Assembly: GCA_964592235.1 (NCBI GenBank) | Contig: CAZQCF010000018.1 | Span: forward strand, 1 to 64,000 | Source: PLA3 sp964592235 | GTDB taxonomy: Bacteria; Planctomycetota; Phycisphaerae; UBA1845; UTPLA1 | Direction: 5' to 3' | Length of the DNA stretch: 64,000 nt | Shown here: one piece after another, positions 1-8,720 of the stretch | How the letters are laid out: each line of letters starts with the position of its first letter | How positions within the stretch are numbered: the stretch's first letter is position 1 | Notes under the pieces: generated by a model | Seen by the model: only the letters and a program-made list of their open reading frames with translations | The model's database searches: none | What the model was told of the DNA's origin: nothing | Position numbers and translations under genes: made by a program

Positions 1-17
1 CGGTCCCATCATCGCGA

Positions 18-44
18 CCCCACCCTCGCTGCGCGAGGATGGGG
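18..44. other. Strong hairpin upstream of PEP-CTERM gene
   Basis: The arms 18-29 and 33-44 pair over 12 positions (CCCCA then CCTCGC on the left side) with one C/A mismatch and a 3-base loop. No T tract follows on either strand, so it is not a canonical intrinsic terminator. It may end the upstream transcript or be a palindromic repeat. Confidence 0.4.
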
Positions 45-102
45 CACCCGCGCATTTAAGACAGAAGAGTAAGAGTGCGTGCTGCGCGCGGAGGAGCATC
101 AA

Positions 103-864
103 GTGTTTCATCATAATTCACAGCCTATTCTCACGCGTGGCCTTTCGTGCGTGGCGGCGGTCACGTTGTGCCTCGCGTTGCGCCTCCCCTGTGCAACTGG
201 GGCCATGGCGGCATGGCATACTGCAGTACCTCTGACTCCAAACGCGTTCGTGGTTTCGCAAGGCTCTCCGCCGCAGGGTCAGTTTCGAGCTCTTGACCTG
301 CGATGCGAAGGCGCATCCGGCGCTTGTTCGTGGATTGTGCTTGCGCAAGTACGTATTTCAAGCGGCACCATGAATCGCTATGACTTATGGTTGCGCGATG
401 CGGCGGGTTCTGCGACCAGCTTAAACATCAGTCAAGCGTCAATCGCGGGATCGCCATTCTCGACCCCTCTTATCCTCACGGAGAACAGCCCGGGGGGCTT
501 TCTCTCAAGGATTCAGGCTGAATCACCATCACACATTCCAGCTAATGAAAACGTTGGACATTTCATGCACAGCTTCATCTTGACCCAAACGGCTGCGCAG
601 ACGAGCGGGACACAAAACATCATCGCCGCGTCTTATTACGGCTTTAATGGAACCGGACCCGGAACCGATCCCGGTTATGCCACTCGCTTCGCGTTGGTCG
701 ACGACAACCCGCTGCGGCGACATGTCTTCCTATACGAAGAATGGCCCAATCCCGTCATCCGAATCACCAACACCCCCGAACCTGCCACGGCCGCGCTGCT
801 CTTCGCCCCGGCGGTGCTGCTGCGAAGACGGCGGTCTCGACTGCAGTCCCGTCGGGTCTGCTGA
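103..864 (+). CDS. PEP-CTERM sorting-signal exported protein
   Basis: About 253 residues. I chose the GTG at 103 because a GGAGGA Shine-Dalgarno sits 7 bases upstream; an in-frame GTG at 79 lacks a good site. The N-terminus has a signal peptide (basic start, then hydrophobic to about residue 35, ending near ATGAMA). The last 30 residues carry the PEP-CTERM tripartite signal: Pro-Glu-Pro, a hydrophobic stretch, then an Arg cluster (LLRRRRSR). In known systems exosortase recognises this tail and anchors or releases the protein at the envelope. No exosortase lies in the window. The middle is rich in Ser, Thr, Asn and Gly and contains no enzymatic motif I recognise, so its role is unknown. Confidence 0.75.
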   Translation: MFHHNSQPILTRGLSCVAAVTLCLALRLPCATGAMAAWHTAVPLTPNAFVVSQGSPPQGQFRALDLRCEGASGACSWIVLAQVRISSGTMNRYDLWLRDAAGSATSLNISQASIAGSPFSTPLILTENSPGGFLSRIQAESPSHIPANENVGHFMHSFILTQTAAQTSGTQNIIAASYYGFNGTGPGTDPGYATRFALVDDNPLRRHVFLYEEWPNPVIRITNTPEPATAALLFAPAVLLRRRRSRLQSRRVC

Positions 865-914
865 CCCGACCTACGGAACTCATTCCCGTCTGGCCCGCAG
901 ACCCGACAAACCAC

Positions 915-1673
915 TTAGCGCAGCACAATCCCCATCTGCCTCATCTGCTCCATCGCCTGCTTCGCCCAGCCCTTGTTTGCCAGCGGGCTGGCTGGGCTGG
1001 GGTGCAGGATGCGGCCGATGGTGACGGGCAGGCCGCCGAGTGACTCCTTCGCCCGCGCTTCGACGAACCCACCGACAGCAACGACGAACTTCGGGCGATA
1101 GCATTCCACGAGGCCCCGCAAGGCCGCGTCGCATGCCGCGAACAACGGCTCTCGCTCGTTTGCCGGCAGTTTGTCCGGGGTCACGTTCCGGCCGGACTCT
1201 TCCATGAAACAGAGCGGACAGTAATTCAGAATCAGAAACCGGCGGAAGAACTTTTCCGGCGCGCCGAACGCCTCTTGCGCCCAGCCCCAGATTCGCCGAC
1301 CGCTTACTTCACTTCGCTTGCACGCCAGACCGAGGACCGGCCGCCTGGGGTGCTGATCGGCCGGCGGCTCGATGCCGCCACGGATTCCCAGCCAATCTCG
1401 CACCACGTTGACCTCGCCGAACGGAATGCCGGTCTGGGCCATGCCCCACGGGCCGGGGTTCATGCCGATCAGGAGGGCCTCTCGGGTACCGTTGCCGTAA
1501 CGGCAAAGGTACGTCGAGAATGCGCCGAGTGCGTAGTCCAGCGGGTTATAGACCTTCGCGACCGGCGAGCGGAACCGCAAGCGACTGACCTTTCGGGAAA
1601 GTTCCTTGCTGATTTCCAGGGGGCGCATGGCGGGGATCTTAATCGCCGATCGACTTCCATTGTGGTCCGCCAT
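915..1673 (-). CDS. SMUG1-type uracil-DNA glycosylase
   Basis: About 252 residues. It carries the signature GMNPGPWGMAQTGIPFGEV, which is the SMUG1 active-site and uracil-pocket motif, and near the C-terminus HPSPASP, the DNA-intercalation/catalytic His motif of the uracil glycosylase superfamily. Expected role is removal of uracil and related oxidised pyrimidines from DNA to start base-excision repair. The start at 1673 gives a family-like length; an upstream extension to 1844 in the same frame has a poor Arg/His/Pro-rich composition, and an internal Met at 1628 is also possible. No convincing Shine-Dalgarno supports either. It stands alone on the minus strand between plus-strand genes. Confidence 0.85.
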   Translation of the reverse strand: MADHNGSRSAIKIPAMRPLEISKELSRKVSRLRFRSPVAKVYNPLDYALGAFSTYLCRYGNGTREALLIGMNPGPWGMAQTGIPFGEVNVVRDWLGIRGGIEPPADQHPRRPVLGLACKRSEVSGRRIWGWAQEAFGAPEKFFRRFLILNYCPLCFMEESGRNVTPDKLPANEREPLFAACDAALRGLVECYRPKFVVAVGGFVEARAKESLGGLPVTIGRILHPSPASPLANKGWAKQAMEQMRQMGIVLR

Positions 1674-1858
1674 GAAGCGGGAGTTCCGATGAAGTGGAGT
1701 GTGGCGATGCCGCTGGACAGCCAAGCGCCCGATTTCGTACAGTAATGGCGTTGATGTCGGGTTACAGGGCCTGTGAATTCCGGGCATGAGAGTCGCGATC
1801 CCAGGCGGTCCGGACAAGTGCCCCGAGTTATTCAGCCCAGGCACCCGTGGAGGGGTGA

Positions 1859-2362
1859 TTGAAGCCGACCGAGTGTTATCGCGTATTGGGATTAAGCCAC
1901 AACGCCGAACCGCGCGAGCTGCATCGCGCGTTCAAGCGGCTGGTGCTGCGTTACCACCCCGACCGGTGCGGCGACGACCCGGTCAGCCGGGCACGTTTCT
2001 GCGAAGTGACCGAGGCGTACGCGGTACTCAAGCGGTTGCGCGAACGACCGACCTCGGCCGATGAGCCGATGGATGTTTGCTCGCGGTGCGATCGCGTGGA
2101 ACTGCTGTTCCGCACATTGGGCGGCGGGCGGATGTGCGCCGACTGCCTGCTGAATCGCCGCCGGCGATTGCTGCCCATGACGCTGATGGAGACCATTCGA
2201 TGTGTCGGAGTCATGGCACTCCAGGCGATGGCGCTGTACTTCATTATCTCGACGATCTGGACCGGCGACCTGCAGCACGGGGCAGCGGCCATGGCCTGTG
2301 CCCTGGGCGGATTCGGCGTGCTGGCGTATCACGCATGGCAGGCTGATGTCGTGGAGCGATGA
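1859..2362 (+). CDS. Membrane-bound J-domain protein with zinc ribbon
   Basis: 167 residues from a TTG start preceded by GGAGGGG. Residues about 3-60 are a J domain with the diagnostic HPD tripeptide (YHPDRCGDD), which stimulates Hsp70 ATPase. Residues about 73-97 hold two CxxC pairs (CSRC and CADC), a likely zinc ribbon. Two hydrophobic segments follow (about 110-130 and 140-158), so it is probably a membrane-tethered co-chaperone with the J domain in the cytoplasm. It lacks the Gly/Phe and client-binding regions of DnaJ. No Hsp70 gene is nearby, so its partner is unknown. Confidence 0.75.
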   Translation: MKPTECYRVLGLSHNAEPRELHRAFKRLVLRYHPDRCGDDPVSRARFCEVTEAYAVLKRLRERPTSADEPMDVCSRCDRVELLFRTLGGGRMCADCLLNRRRRLLPMTLMETIRCVGVMALQAMALYFIISTIWTGDLQHGAAAMACALGGFGVLAYHAWQADVVER

Positions 2363-2474
2363 TTCGGTCCCTGCCTGATTCCGCCGCGTTCCCCGCTGAA
2401 ACCTTCTCCCGCTATAGTGTCGCGGATGGCGATCCGTTTCCACACTGCGGACGCGACGACGGAGCGCACCGCGC

Positions 2475-4088
2475 ATGACGCATCTGATCGCATCGATTAC
2501 CGCGGACACGGCGCCCGGCGCCGCCGAGCAGATTCGCCGCGCGCTCGCCGACGGCGCGACGATGATCGAGTTGCGGCTCGATCTGATGGAGGGCGTCGCC
2601 GATGCCGATGTGCCCGCGTTGCGAGAAATCGCTGTCGCGGCGAGGGTCCCGGTACTTCTCACGCTGCGCTCCACGGCCGAAGGCGGTCATTGGGACGGCA
2701 GCGACATGGATCGCATGAGCCGATTGATTGCCCTCGGCGGGGCGGCGGATTACCTCGATATCGAATGGGCGTCGTGGCAGCGGTCGGCCAATCTGCGCCA
2801 GAAAGTCATGCTGGCGCTGCGGCGGGGCGTGGAAGGAGCGCCGCCGACCGATTCGCCCCGGCGGTTGATCCTGTCGCGGCATGATACGATGGATCGGCCG
2901 CAAACCTTGCAGGCCGATCTTCTTGGGATGCTGTCCGAAACAGCGTGCGATGTGCCGAAGATCGCATGGCGCGCGAGGACCGTTCGCGACAACCTCGAGG
3001 TGTTCGAGCTATTGCGAAGCTCGCCTCGCCCAATGCTGGCGATTTGCATGGGCGACGATGGACTGCCCTCGCGTGTGCTGGCTAAGAAATTCGGCGCATT
3101 CGGGTCGTTCACCGCAGTTGAAGCGGGCGGCGAGTCCGCGCCGGGCCAGCTTACGATCGCCGAGATTCGCCGGCGCTATCGCTGGGATCGCATCGGCCCC
3201 GCGACACGCGTCTGTGGATTGATCGGCGACCCGGTGTCGCATTCCATCGGTCCGAGTGTTCACAATGCCGCGTACGAGAGCCTGTCCGTGGACGCGGTGT
3301 ATCTTCCATTTCGCGTCGCGGAGGGGTACGAGTCCTTCAAGGCATTCATGGTCGAAGTGCTGGCCCGGCCGTGGCTGGACGCGCGGGGGTTCTCGATCAC
3401 GATTCCGCATAAGGAGAACGCCTTGCGTTTCGCGCGTGAGGTCGGCGCAACCATCGACGACGACGCAGCGCGGTGGGGTGCCGTGAATACGTTTGTCATT
3501 AATTCCGATGGGCGCCTGCGCGCCGCCAACACCGACGGACCGGCCGTGCTGCAGTGCGCGACGGACCTGCTCGGCGGCCCATTGCTGGGGCGGCGGGTGG
3601 CTGTCGCCGGCGCAGGCGGCATGGGGCGAACGTCCGCGTCAGTCCTGCAGGAGGCCGGGGCGAACGTGACCGTGTTCAATCGAACCGTCGAACGGGCGCG
3701 ATCAGTCGCCGAGTCGACGGGCTGCCAATGGGAACCGTGGGATAAACTGCTGCTCGAACCGCCCGACCTGCTTGTGAACTGCACTTCGGTAGGAATGGCG
3801 CCCTTGGGCACGGACCGCACCGAGTCCCGTGGGCACTTGAATGTCCGCCGATTAACCCAGCCGACGCGTGTCCTGGACACGGTATATGCTCCTGAAGGCA
3901 CTCCGCTGGTTACCGCAGCGGACCGAGCGGGGTGCAAGGCATGTGGCGGCGAAAGGGTCTTTGCACTTCAAGCGGCGCGCCAGATCGAGCTTTGGTTTGA
4001 AAGGGCACAGCCCCTTGAACCCTTGATCGGCCTCGTGGAATCTGCCCTGCCGACGGCCTCGCCCAGTTGTCAACCCCCTTCAACATAA
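2475..4088 (+). CDS. aroDE: Bifunctional 3-dehydroquinate dehydratase / shikimate dehydrogenase
   Basis: 537 residues, a fusion of two consecutive shikimate-pathway enzymes. Residues 1-240 are a type I dehydroquinase: His136 (in LILSRHDTMD) and Schiff-base Lys162 (in VPKIAWRA) are both present. Residues about 245-520 are AroE: the shikimate-binding GDPVSHSIGPSVHN motif, catalytic Lys313 (IPHKEN), Asp354 (NTDGPAV), and NADP-binding VAGAGGMGRT at about 378-387. It converts 3-dehydroquinate to shikimate in the cytoplasm. The fusion is known from plants and some bacteria including Planctomycetes and Chlamydiae. Shikimate kinase is two genes downstream. Both domains look complete. Confidence 0.93.
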   Translation: MTHLIASITADTAPGAAEQIRRALADGATMIELRLDLMEGVADADVPALREIAVAARVPVLLTLRSTAEGGHWDGSDMDRMSRLIALGGAADYLDIEWASWQRSANLRQKVMLALRRGVEGAPPTDSPRRLILSRHDTMDRPQTLQADLLGMLSETACDVPKIAWRARTVRDNLEVFELLRSSPRPMLAICMGDDGLPSRVLAKKFGAFGSFTAVEAGGESAPGQLTIAEIRRRYRWDRIGPATRVCGLIGDPVSHSIGPSVHNAAYESLSVDAVYLPFRVAEGYESFKAFMVEVLARPWLDARGFSITIPHKENALRFAREVGATIDDDAARWGAVNTFVINSDGRLRAANTDGPAVLQCATDLLGGPLLGRRVAVAGAGGMGRTSASVLQEAGANVTVFNRTVERARSVAESTGCQWEPWDKLLLEPPDLLVNCTSVGMAPLGTDRTESRGHLNVRRLTQPTRVLDTVYAPEGTPLVTAADRAGCKACGGERVFALQAARQIELWFERAQPLEPLIGLVESALPTASPSCQPPST

Positions 4089-4306
4089 TCAGTTGCGACA
4101 CCCGATGAATTGTCTTAGGCTTGTGTACCGTTCGTCACCGTGGCGAGCGACGCCCGTTTCAAGCGGGCCGGAACGCCTGTGCGGCATGCGTGGATGGGTG
4201 CGGCCCTGATTGACCAATCGCGTCATCCCGCCCAAGATGCCCGGTTTATCCCGGCCTCGGTGCATACGGAGATGCACGGCCCGACCAGCGCCGCCTTCTG
4301 GACGTG

Positions 4307-5161
4307 ATGAAGATACTCTTCGCCACCGATCTTCATGGAAGCGAGCCGCATTTTGCTCGCCTGACCGCCGTCGCGGGGGAACTCCGCCCTGACGTGGTGG
4401 TACTCGGCGGCGATCTGCTGCCCGACGATTCAGCGCTGGATCGCGCCAACATGGGCAAGGGCCAGCCGACATGGGTCCGAAACCAGTTCCGGGCAATCGC
4501 CGCCGGTATCAAGTCCGCGACAGGCGGGAAGCCGATCCTCATCGTCTTTGGCAATCACGACTGGGGCAGCAGCGTCACGGCAATGAACGAGCTGGCGGCC
4601 GAGGGTCTCGTTTCTGTCCTCGACTTGAACGCACCGGCCGTGATCGACGGCGTCACGTTTCTGGGGTATTCCAGCACGCCGCCGACGCCGTGGTTTGTGA
4701 AGGACTTCGAGCGACTCGACATGCCCGGCGATCTTCCGCCGCTGCTAGGTGGTGCGCGATGGGATGCGCGGTTCAATCGACCATCGATGCTTAGCGCCGA
4801 AACGCTTTTCAATACTCGAAGCACGATGAAGGAGGAGTTGGCTGGCTTGGCCGCGCCACCGGGAATCTGGGTCTGGGTAGCTCATTGCCCGCCCCATTCG
4901 TCCAAGCTGGATCAATATCACGGCAACAATTCGTGGGGATCGAAAGCTGTCCGCGAAGCGCTGGAGCGTTTGCAGCCGCATCTATCGTTGCACGGTCACA
5001 TCCACGAGTCGCCCAGCGTGACGGGCGTGATTCGCGATACGTTCGGTCGAACCGTGGCGGTGAACCCGGGACAATCGCGAAGCGTGTTGCATTTCGCATT
5101 GATTGAATTCAATGCCGCCGACGGGAAAGTATCAGACGTTCGTCACGGGCAGCGCGCGTGA
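4307..5161 (+). CDS. Calcineurin-like metallophosphoesterase
   Basis: 284 residues. It has the full metallophosphoesterase series: DLH (D-x-H), GGDLL (GD), GNHD, a conserved AHCPPH, and GHIH, which together bind a dinuclear metal centre. The substrate is not evident; related proteins hydrolyse phosphomonoesters, cyclic nucleotides or UDP-sugars. ATG at 4307 is chosen over the adjacent GTG at 4304; neither has a strong Shine-Dalgarno. The stop overlaps the aroK start by 4 bases (GTGA), so the two genes are translationally coupled. The 215 bases before it show no feature I can support. Confidence 0.8.
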   Translation: MKILFATDLHGSEPHFARLTAVAGELRPDVVVLGGDLLPDDSALDRANMGKGQPTWVRNQFRAIAAGIKSATGGKPILIVFGNHDWGSSVTAMNELAAEGLVSVLDLNAPAVIDGVTFLGYSSTPPTPWFVKDFERLDMPGDLPPLLGGARWDARFNRPSMLSAETLFNTRSTMKEELAGLAAPPGIWVWVAHCPPHSSKLDQYHGNNSWGSKAVREALERLQPHLSLHGHIHESPSVTGVIRDTFGRTVAVNPGQSRSVLHFALIEFNAADGKVSDVRHGQRA

Positions 5162-5715
5162 ATGTTTTTCTGATCGGTTATCGCGGATCGGGAAAGAGCA
5201 CAACCGGAGCAATCCTTGCGCGCCGGCTGGGCTGGACCTACGTTGATCTGGATGAGTTGATTGAGAAACAGGCCGCGAAGTCCGTCGTGGATCTCTTCCG
5301 CGAAGAAGGGGAAGAGGCCTTTCGTCAGCGAGAAAAAGCAGCGCTGGAGAGCATTCGCCGGCAGAAGAACCAGGTCATCGCTTTGGGGGGCGGCGCGATC
5401 ATCAGCCCCGAAGTTCGCGTTCTGGTGAAGCGCATGGGGAAAGCGGTCTGGCTTCAGGCGCCGGCCGCGATTCTTCATTCGCGCCTGCAAAAAGATGCCA
5501 AGGCAGGCAAAGTGCGTCCGGAACTGCTTCCTGGCGGCGGGTTGCCGGAGGTGGAGCAAAAGCTGACCGAGCGCACGCCGCTCTACCGAACCGTGGCGAA
5601 TCACATCGTGGACTCGGTTGCGACGTCGCCCGAGGAGATCGCCGAATCCATCGAGCTCTGGCTCGACGCGAACGACGCCGACGCGGCGGCGGACGAACCG
5701 CCCACCAAACTCTGA
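5158..5715 (+). CDS. aroK: Shikimate kinase
   Basis: 185 residues from a GTG start overlapping the preceding stop. It begins with the Walker A loop GYRGSGKSTTG at residues 7-17, then the conserved DLDELIE shikimate-binding Asp, the FRQRE segment and ALGGGAI (glycine-rich Walker B-like region), and a lid-region Arg (PLY and ERTPLYR). Length and motif order fit the AroK/AroL family. It phosphorylates shikimate to shikimate-3-phosphate using ATP. Its nearness to the aroDE fusion gives a small aromatic-amino-acid cluster interrupted by a phosphoesterase. Confidence 0.92.
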   Translation: MNVFLIGYRGSGKSTTGAILARRLGWTYVDLDELIEKQAAKSVVDLFREEGEEAFRQREKAALESIRRQKNQVIALGGGAIISPEVRVLVKRMGKAVWLQAPAAILHSRLQKDAKAGKVRPELLPGGGLPEVEQKLTERTPLYRTVANHIVDSVATSPEEIAESIELWLDANDADAAADEPPTKL

Positions 5716-5728
5716 CGAGGACGGATAC

Positions 5729-7246
5729 TTGGCAGCGGGAGCGTGGATCATACCCGTGGGCGTTCTCGGGGCACTTGTCGGCAGTTTCCTGAATGTCGTG
5801 ATCTTCCGGCTGCCTCGAGGGCTGTCGGTGTACTCACCGGCATGGTCGTTCTGCCCAAATTGCGAAAAGCGTCTGCTTCCGTGGCACAACGTTCCGATTT
5901 TCGCGTGGCTGCTCTTGCGCGGGCGATGTCATTTCTGTGCGAAACCCATTGCCATCGTCTACCCGGTCGTGGAATGCGTTACGGCGCTGGTGTTCATGAC
6001 TACGTGGGACGCCTGCTTTGTGGGCGCGGCAGCGGGAATGAACTCGACTCATTGGGCCTTCGCAGCTTCGTTGATTGTGATGTACGCTGGCCTGATTGCG
6101 ACAGCCGGGATGGACATCGAATCGTATTCGCTCGATATCCGGGTCCCTTTGTTCACACTCACCGCTTCCGTCCTATTCCGCGGGATTCAGGGAATGGCCG
6201 AACCCCTTCAGGCCGGCAGCACCGGCTTGCCGCCGGGGATCACATGCGCGGCGTTGGCGGCGGGTGCCGGTTGGCTCTTGGGCTGGCCGTTGACGCGGCG
6301 ATTGTCCTCCTACTCGAGCGACAAGGAATCCGAGGCGCTAGTTGAAGATGGCAAATTGACCGCTGCGGAAGCCTCTGGTGATCCGAGCCATTCCGACTCA
6401 TTATCGAATGATCCCGACCAGATTGAGCAACCGTTGGCAGGGGCCATCGCATTGCCGTCCGAAAGCGCACCCGCGTTCCAGCCGCTTCCGATCATTCTCC
6501 TTACCCTGGCGCTGATCGTTTTTCTCACGTGGAGCCTTGCCGCGCCCCAGTGGCCGGCTCACCTTGCCGTGTTTACCGCCGGGCAGTTGCGCGGTCTCGT
6601 TTCAGTTTCGATTTTTCTCGTCGTCATGATTCTCGCATCGATGATTTCGAGGGAGGCCGATTCCGAGATGGCGACGACCCTCGAACGCGAACAAGTCTCG
6701 GCGCGATCCGTCGCATGGCGAGAGCTGGTCTGCCTGATTCCAGCGCTGGCGGTTGGCATCGTCGTTTTCTTTGTCCTTCGCCAGCGGGGCTGGCTCGGGC
6801 TGGAGTGGACCGCGCTCATTCGGCAATCAATCGGGGTTGAGCACGATCTTTCCGGCGCGACTGCATGGCTTACGGGCGCGGCACAGGGGGCCTCGGATGC
6901 TCTGATTGCCGCTGGCCTGGGTTGGGCGGTCCGAATCGGCGGAACCCTCGCCTTTGGAAAAGAGGCTTTCGGGACGGGAGATATCTACCTGTTGGCGGCC
7001 ATCGCCGCAGCGGGCGGCTGGTTCATGATGTTGATCGCATTTTTTGCGTCAGCCCTCTTAGCCTTGGTCGGAGTGGTAGCAACCTCGATGCACAAGACGT
7101 CGCGTGCGATCCCGTTCGGCCCTTGGCTGGGCCTGGGGGCCTTGGCTGCGCTATACCTGGAGCGTCCGCTGGCAATCTGGTTCGGACCTGCAGGAGGTAT
7201 GATCTGGAGCTGGCTGACGGGCCTGAATCGACTGGGAGCGCAGTGA
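5729..7246 (+). CDS. Prepilin peptidase (type IV leader peptidase), enlarged
   Basis: 505 residues from a TTG at 5729 with GAGG 8 bases upstream; an in-frame opening at 5618 lies inside aroK. Motifs of the GspO/PilD aspartic protease are present: GSFLNVVIFRLPRG near the N-terminus, two CxxC pairs (CPNC and CHFC, the zinc/methylase region), the first catalytic Asp in TAGMDIESYSLD, and the second in FGTGDIYLLAAIAAAGG. Family members are usually 250-290 residues; here about 200 extra residues with an acidic loop and three added membrane segments separate the two aspartates. It would cleave and may N-methylate prepilins at the inner membrane. No pilin gene is in the window. Confidence 0.85.
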   Translation: MAAGAWIIPVGVLGALVGSFLNVVIFRLPRGLSVYSPAWSFCPNCEKRLLPWHNVPIFAWLLLRGRCHFCAKPIAIVYPVVECVTALVFMTTWDACFVGAAAGMNSTHWAFAASLIVMYAGLIATAGMDIESYSLDIRVPLFTLTASVLFRGIQGMAEPLQAGSTGLPPGITCAALAAGAGWLLGWPLTRRLSSYSSDKESEALVEDGKLTAAEASGDPSHSDSLSNDPDQIEQPLAGAIALPSESAPAFQPLPIILLTLALIVFLTWSLAAPQWPAHLAVFTAGQLRGLVSVSIFLVVMILASMISREADSEMATTLEREQVSARSVAWRELVCLIPALAVGIVVFFVLRQRGWLGLEWTALIRQSIGVEHDLSGATAWLTGAAQGASDALIAAGLGWAVRIGGTLAFGKEAFGTGDIYLLAAIAAAGGWFMMLIAFFASALLALVGVVATSMHKTSRAIPFGPWLGLGALAALYLERPLAIWFGPAGGMIWSWLTGLNRLGAQ

Positions 7247-7295
7247 ATTCACAGCGCTTCAGGGTTACGGGTTTCGCCGGCAGGAGCAAAGAGCC

Positions 7296-7664
7296 ATGAA
7301 GCAAATCATTGTTTACGCGAAAGTTGCTGTCCTCTGCATCGTGGTGCTCTTCGTGTTGCTCGTGGTTTGGATGAACCGGGGATACAAGACTCGTTTCTGG
7401 CCATGGGCGGTGGATGCGGAGGTTTCCACGCTCTGGCTGATGTTGGCGACGAGCGTGGCATCGGTGGTGGTTTTCTGGGTGACGGCAAAGGTGCGACGGG
7501 TTTTCTTCGAACTGGCGGAAGTGCGCCGTCAAAAGGCGGTTGCGCAGGCGGCGGCCGCGCAAACAGCGCGGCAGGCCGAACTGGCCGCTGCGGAACAGCG
7601 TATCGACGAAAAGTTGCAGCGCGCATTGGGAGAGAAGAACTCACAGGACGCAAAATTTGATTGA
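7296..7664 (+). CDS. Small two-TM protein with C-terminal coiled coil
   Basis: 122 residues with an AGGAG site upstream of the ATG. Hydrophobic segments at about 8-27 and 45-65 are followed by an Ala/Gln/Glu-rich helix (residues 70-120) likely to form a coiled coil in the cytoplasm. This topology resembles LapA/DUF1049 proteins, but I see no diagnostic motif and do not assign a function. It follows the prepilin peptidase by 49 bases in the same direction. Confidence 0.6.
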   Translation: MKQIIVYAKVAVLCIVVLFVLLVVWMNRGYKTRFWPWAVDAEVSTLWLMLATSVASVVVFWVTAKVRRVFFELAEVRRQKAVAQAAAAQTARQAELAAAEQRIDEKLQRALGEKNSQDAKFD

Positions 7665-7689
7665 CGGCATTTCCTGCGCGTGCTAAAAA

Positions 7690-7725
7690 CCCGTATCGGA
7701 GAAATACGGGCGCGGGTGAACCCGC
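7690..7725 (+). other. Two tandem hairpins in intergenic region
   Basis: The first hairpin pairs CCCGTAT (7690-7696) with ATACGGG (7704-7710). The second pairs GCGGG (7712-7716) with CCCGC (7721-7725) around TGAA. A CTTTTT tract follows about ten bases later (near 7736-7741). The distance makes a classical intrinsic terminator doubtful; it could be a weak terminator or structured leader before the lipoprotein gene. Confidence 0.3.
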
Positions 7726-7819
7726 CCCGACTCGACTTTTTGCAAGAACAGCGCTGGGAGAGTCCAAGGCGCAAAAAAGCCCATCTCAACGACGCGCCGT
7801 TCAACCGGGAGGAACGACC

Positions 7820-8524
7820 ATGACAGGGATGACACGCGGACGATTGTCTATTTTAATGCTGGCCGGGGCCGTCTCGGCCTTCTCTGCCGTCGGCTGCGGG
7901 CCGGACGCCAAGGACCGCAAGATTGACGACCTCACCGCCGAAAACAACAGCCTCAAGGGCGAGCTGGAAGATCGCGATCGGCGGCTGAACGATTCACTTG
8001 TCAAAGAGAACGAAGCGCGATCCACGATCGATGAGTTGAATCAGCAGCTCGCCAAGATGCGCGCCGAGGGCACCAAGGGCGGCGACGTGGACGGCTGGGT
8101 CACGATGAAGAATTTCGACATGATCTCAATTCCCGGCTCGGTGCTGTTTGAATCAGGCAAAGCGGATCTGACCCCGGCCGGTCGCTCGAAATTGCAGCAG
8201 ATCGCGTCGGACATCCGCGCGAAGTACCCGGATCGGGATATTTACGTCTTTGGCCATACGGACGACCAGCCAATTCGCAAGAGCAAATGGAAAGACAACT
8301 GGGAACTGGGAGCGCACCGCTCGTTGACGGTCATTCGCGCCATGCGGGATGCCGGCATTCCGAACGAATATCTCGTTCAGGCGAACTGCAGCCAGTACCG
8401 TCCGCGCGTGGCCAACAGCGGCGAGAAGAACCGCCTCCAGAATCGTCGCGTCGAGTTTTATGCGGTTCCGCGGCGTGGTGGCGACATCGTGGAAAAGACC
8501 GCGCGCGGCGCCAGCGAAGAGTAA
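7820..8524 (+). CDS. OmpA/Pal-family peptidoglycan-associated lipoprotein
   Basis: 234 residues from an ATG with GGGAGGAA upstream. The N-terminus is a lipoprotein signal peptide ending in SAVGC, predicting lipidation of the Cys. A coiled-coil segment (about 35-80) leads to an OmpA C-terminal domain (about 100-220): FESGKADLTPAG, the diaminopimelate-binding FGHTDDQP, and NRRVEFY. It should anchor the outer envelope to peptidoglycan. In sequence and layout it is closer to MotB/OmpA-like stabilising lipoproteins than to a porin, since no beta-barrel is present. Two terminators follow it. Confidence 0.85.
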   Translation: MTGMTRGRLSILMLAGAVSAFSAVGCGPDAKDRKIDDLTAENNSLKGELEDRDRRLNDSLVKENEARSTIDELNQQLAKMRAEGTKGGDVDGWVTMKNFDMISIPGSVLFESGKADLTPAGRSKLQQIASDIRAKYPDRDIYVFGHTDDQPIRKSKWKDNWELGAHRSLTVIRAMRDAGIPNEYLVQANCSQYRPRVANSGEKNRLQNRRVEFYAVPRRGGDIVEKTARGASEE

Positions 8525-8554
8525 CTGACGTGCTGGGCGCCCCGGTGAGTTTGG

Positions 8555-8578
8555 TCGGCCGATAAACAGGCCGATTTT
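8555..8578 (+). terminator. Intrinsic terminator after OmpA-type lipoprotein gene
   Basis: TCGGCC (8555-8560) pairs with GGCCGA (8569-8574) around an 8-base loop and is followed directly by TTTT. It lies 30 bases after the lipoprotein stop codon. Confidence 0.55.
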
Positions 8579-8614
8579 CGTCCACGGGCACCGTGCGACA
8601 AGATATTAAATCAA

Positions 8615-8671
8615 GCGGCATCGGCTACTCGCGGAAGATATACAATAGCGAGTCGCCGATGTCGCTTTTTT
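8615..8671 (+). terminator. Strong intrinsic terminator with 18-position stem
   Basis: Arms 8615-8632 and 8648-8665 pair along 18 positions with one mismatch and one G-T pair, around a 15-base loop, followed by TTTTTT (8666-8671). This is the strongest intrinsic terminator on the plus strand of the window and separates the lipoprotein unit from the HisH-like gene. Confidence 0.75.
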
Positions 8672-8720
8672 ATGCGCCCTCGGCCCGCGCGCCAGGTGCG
8701 CGCTCATTGGCGAGGATGGC

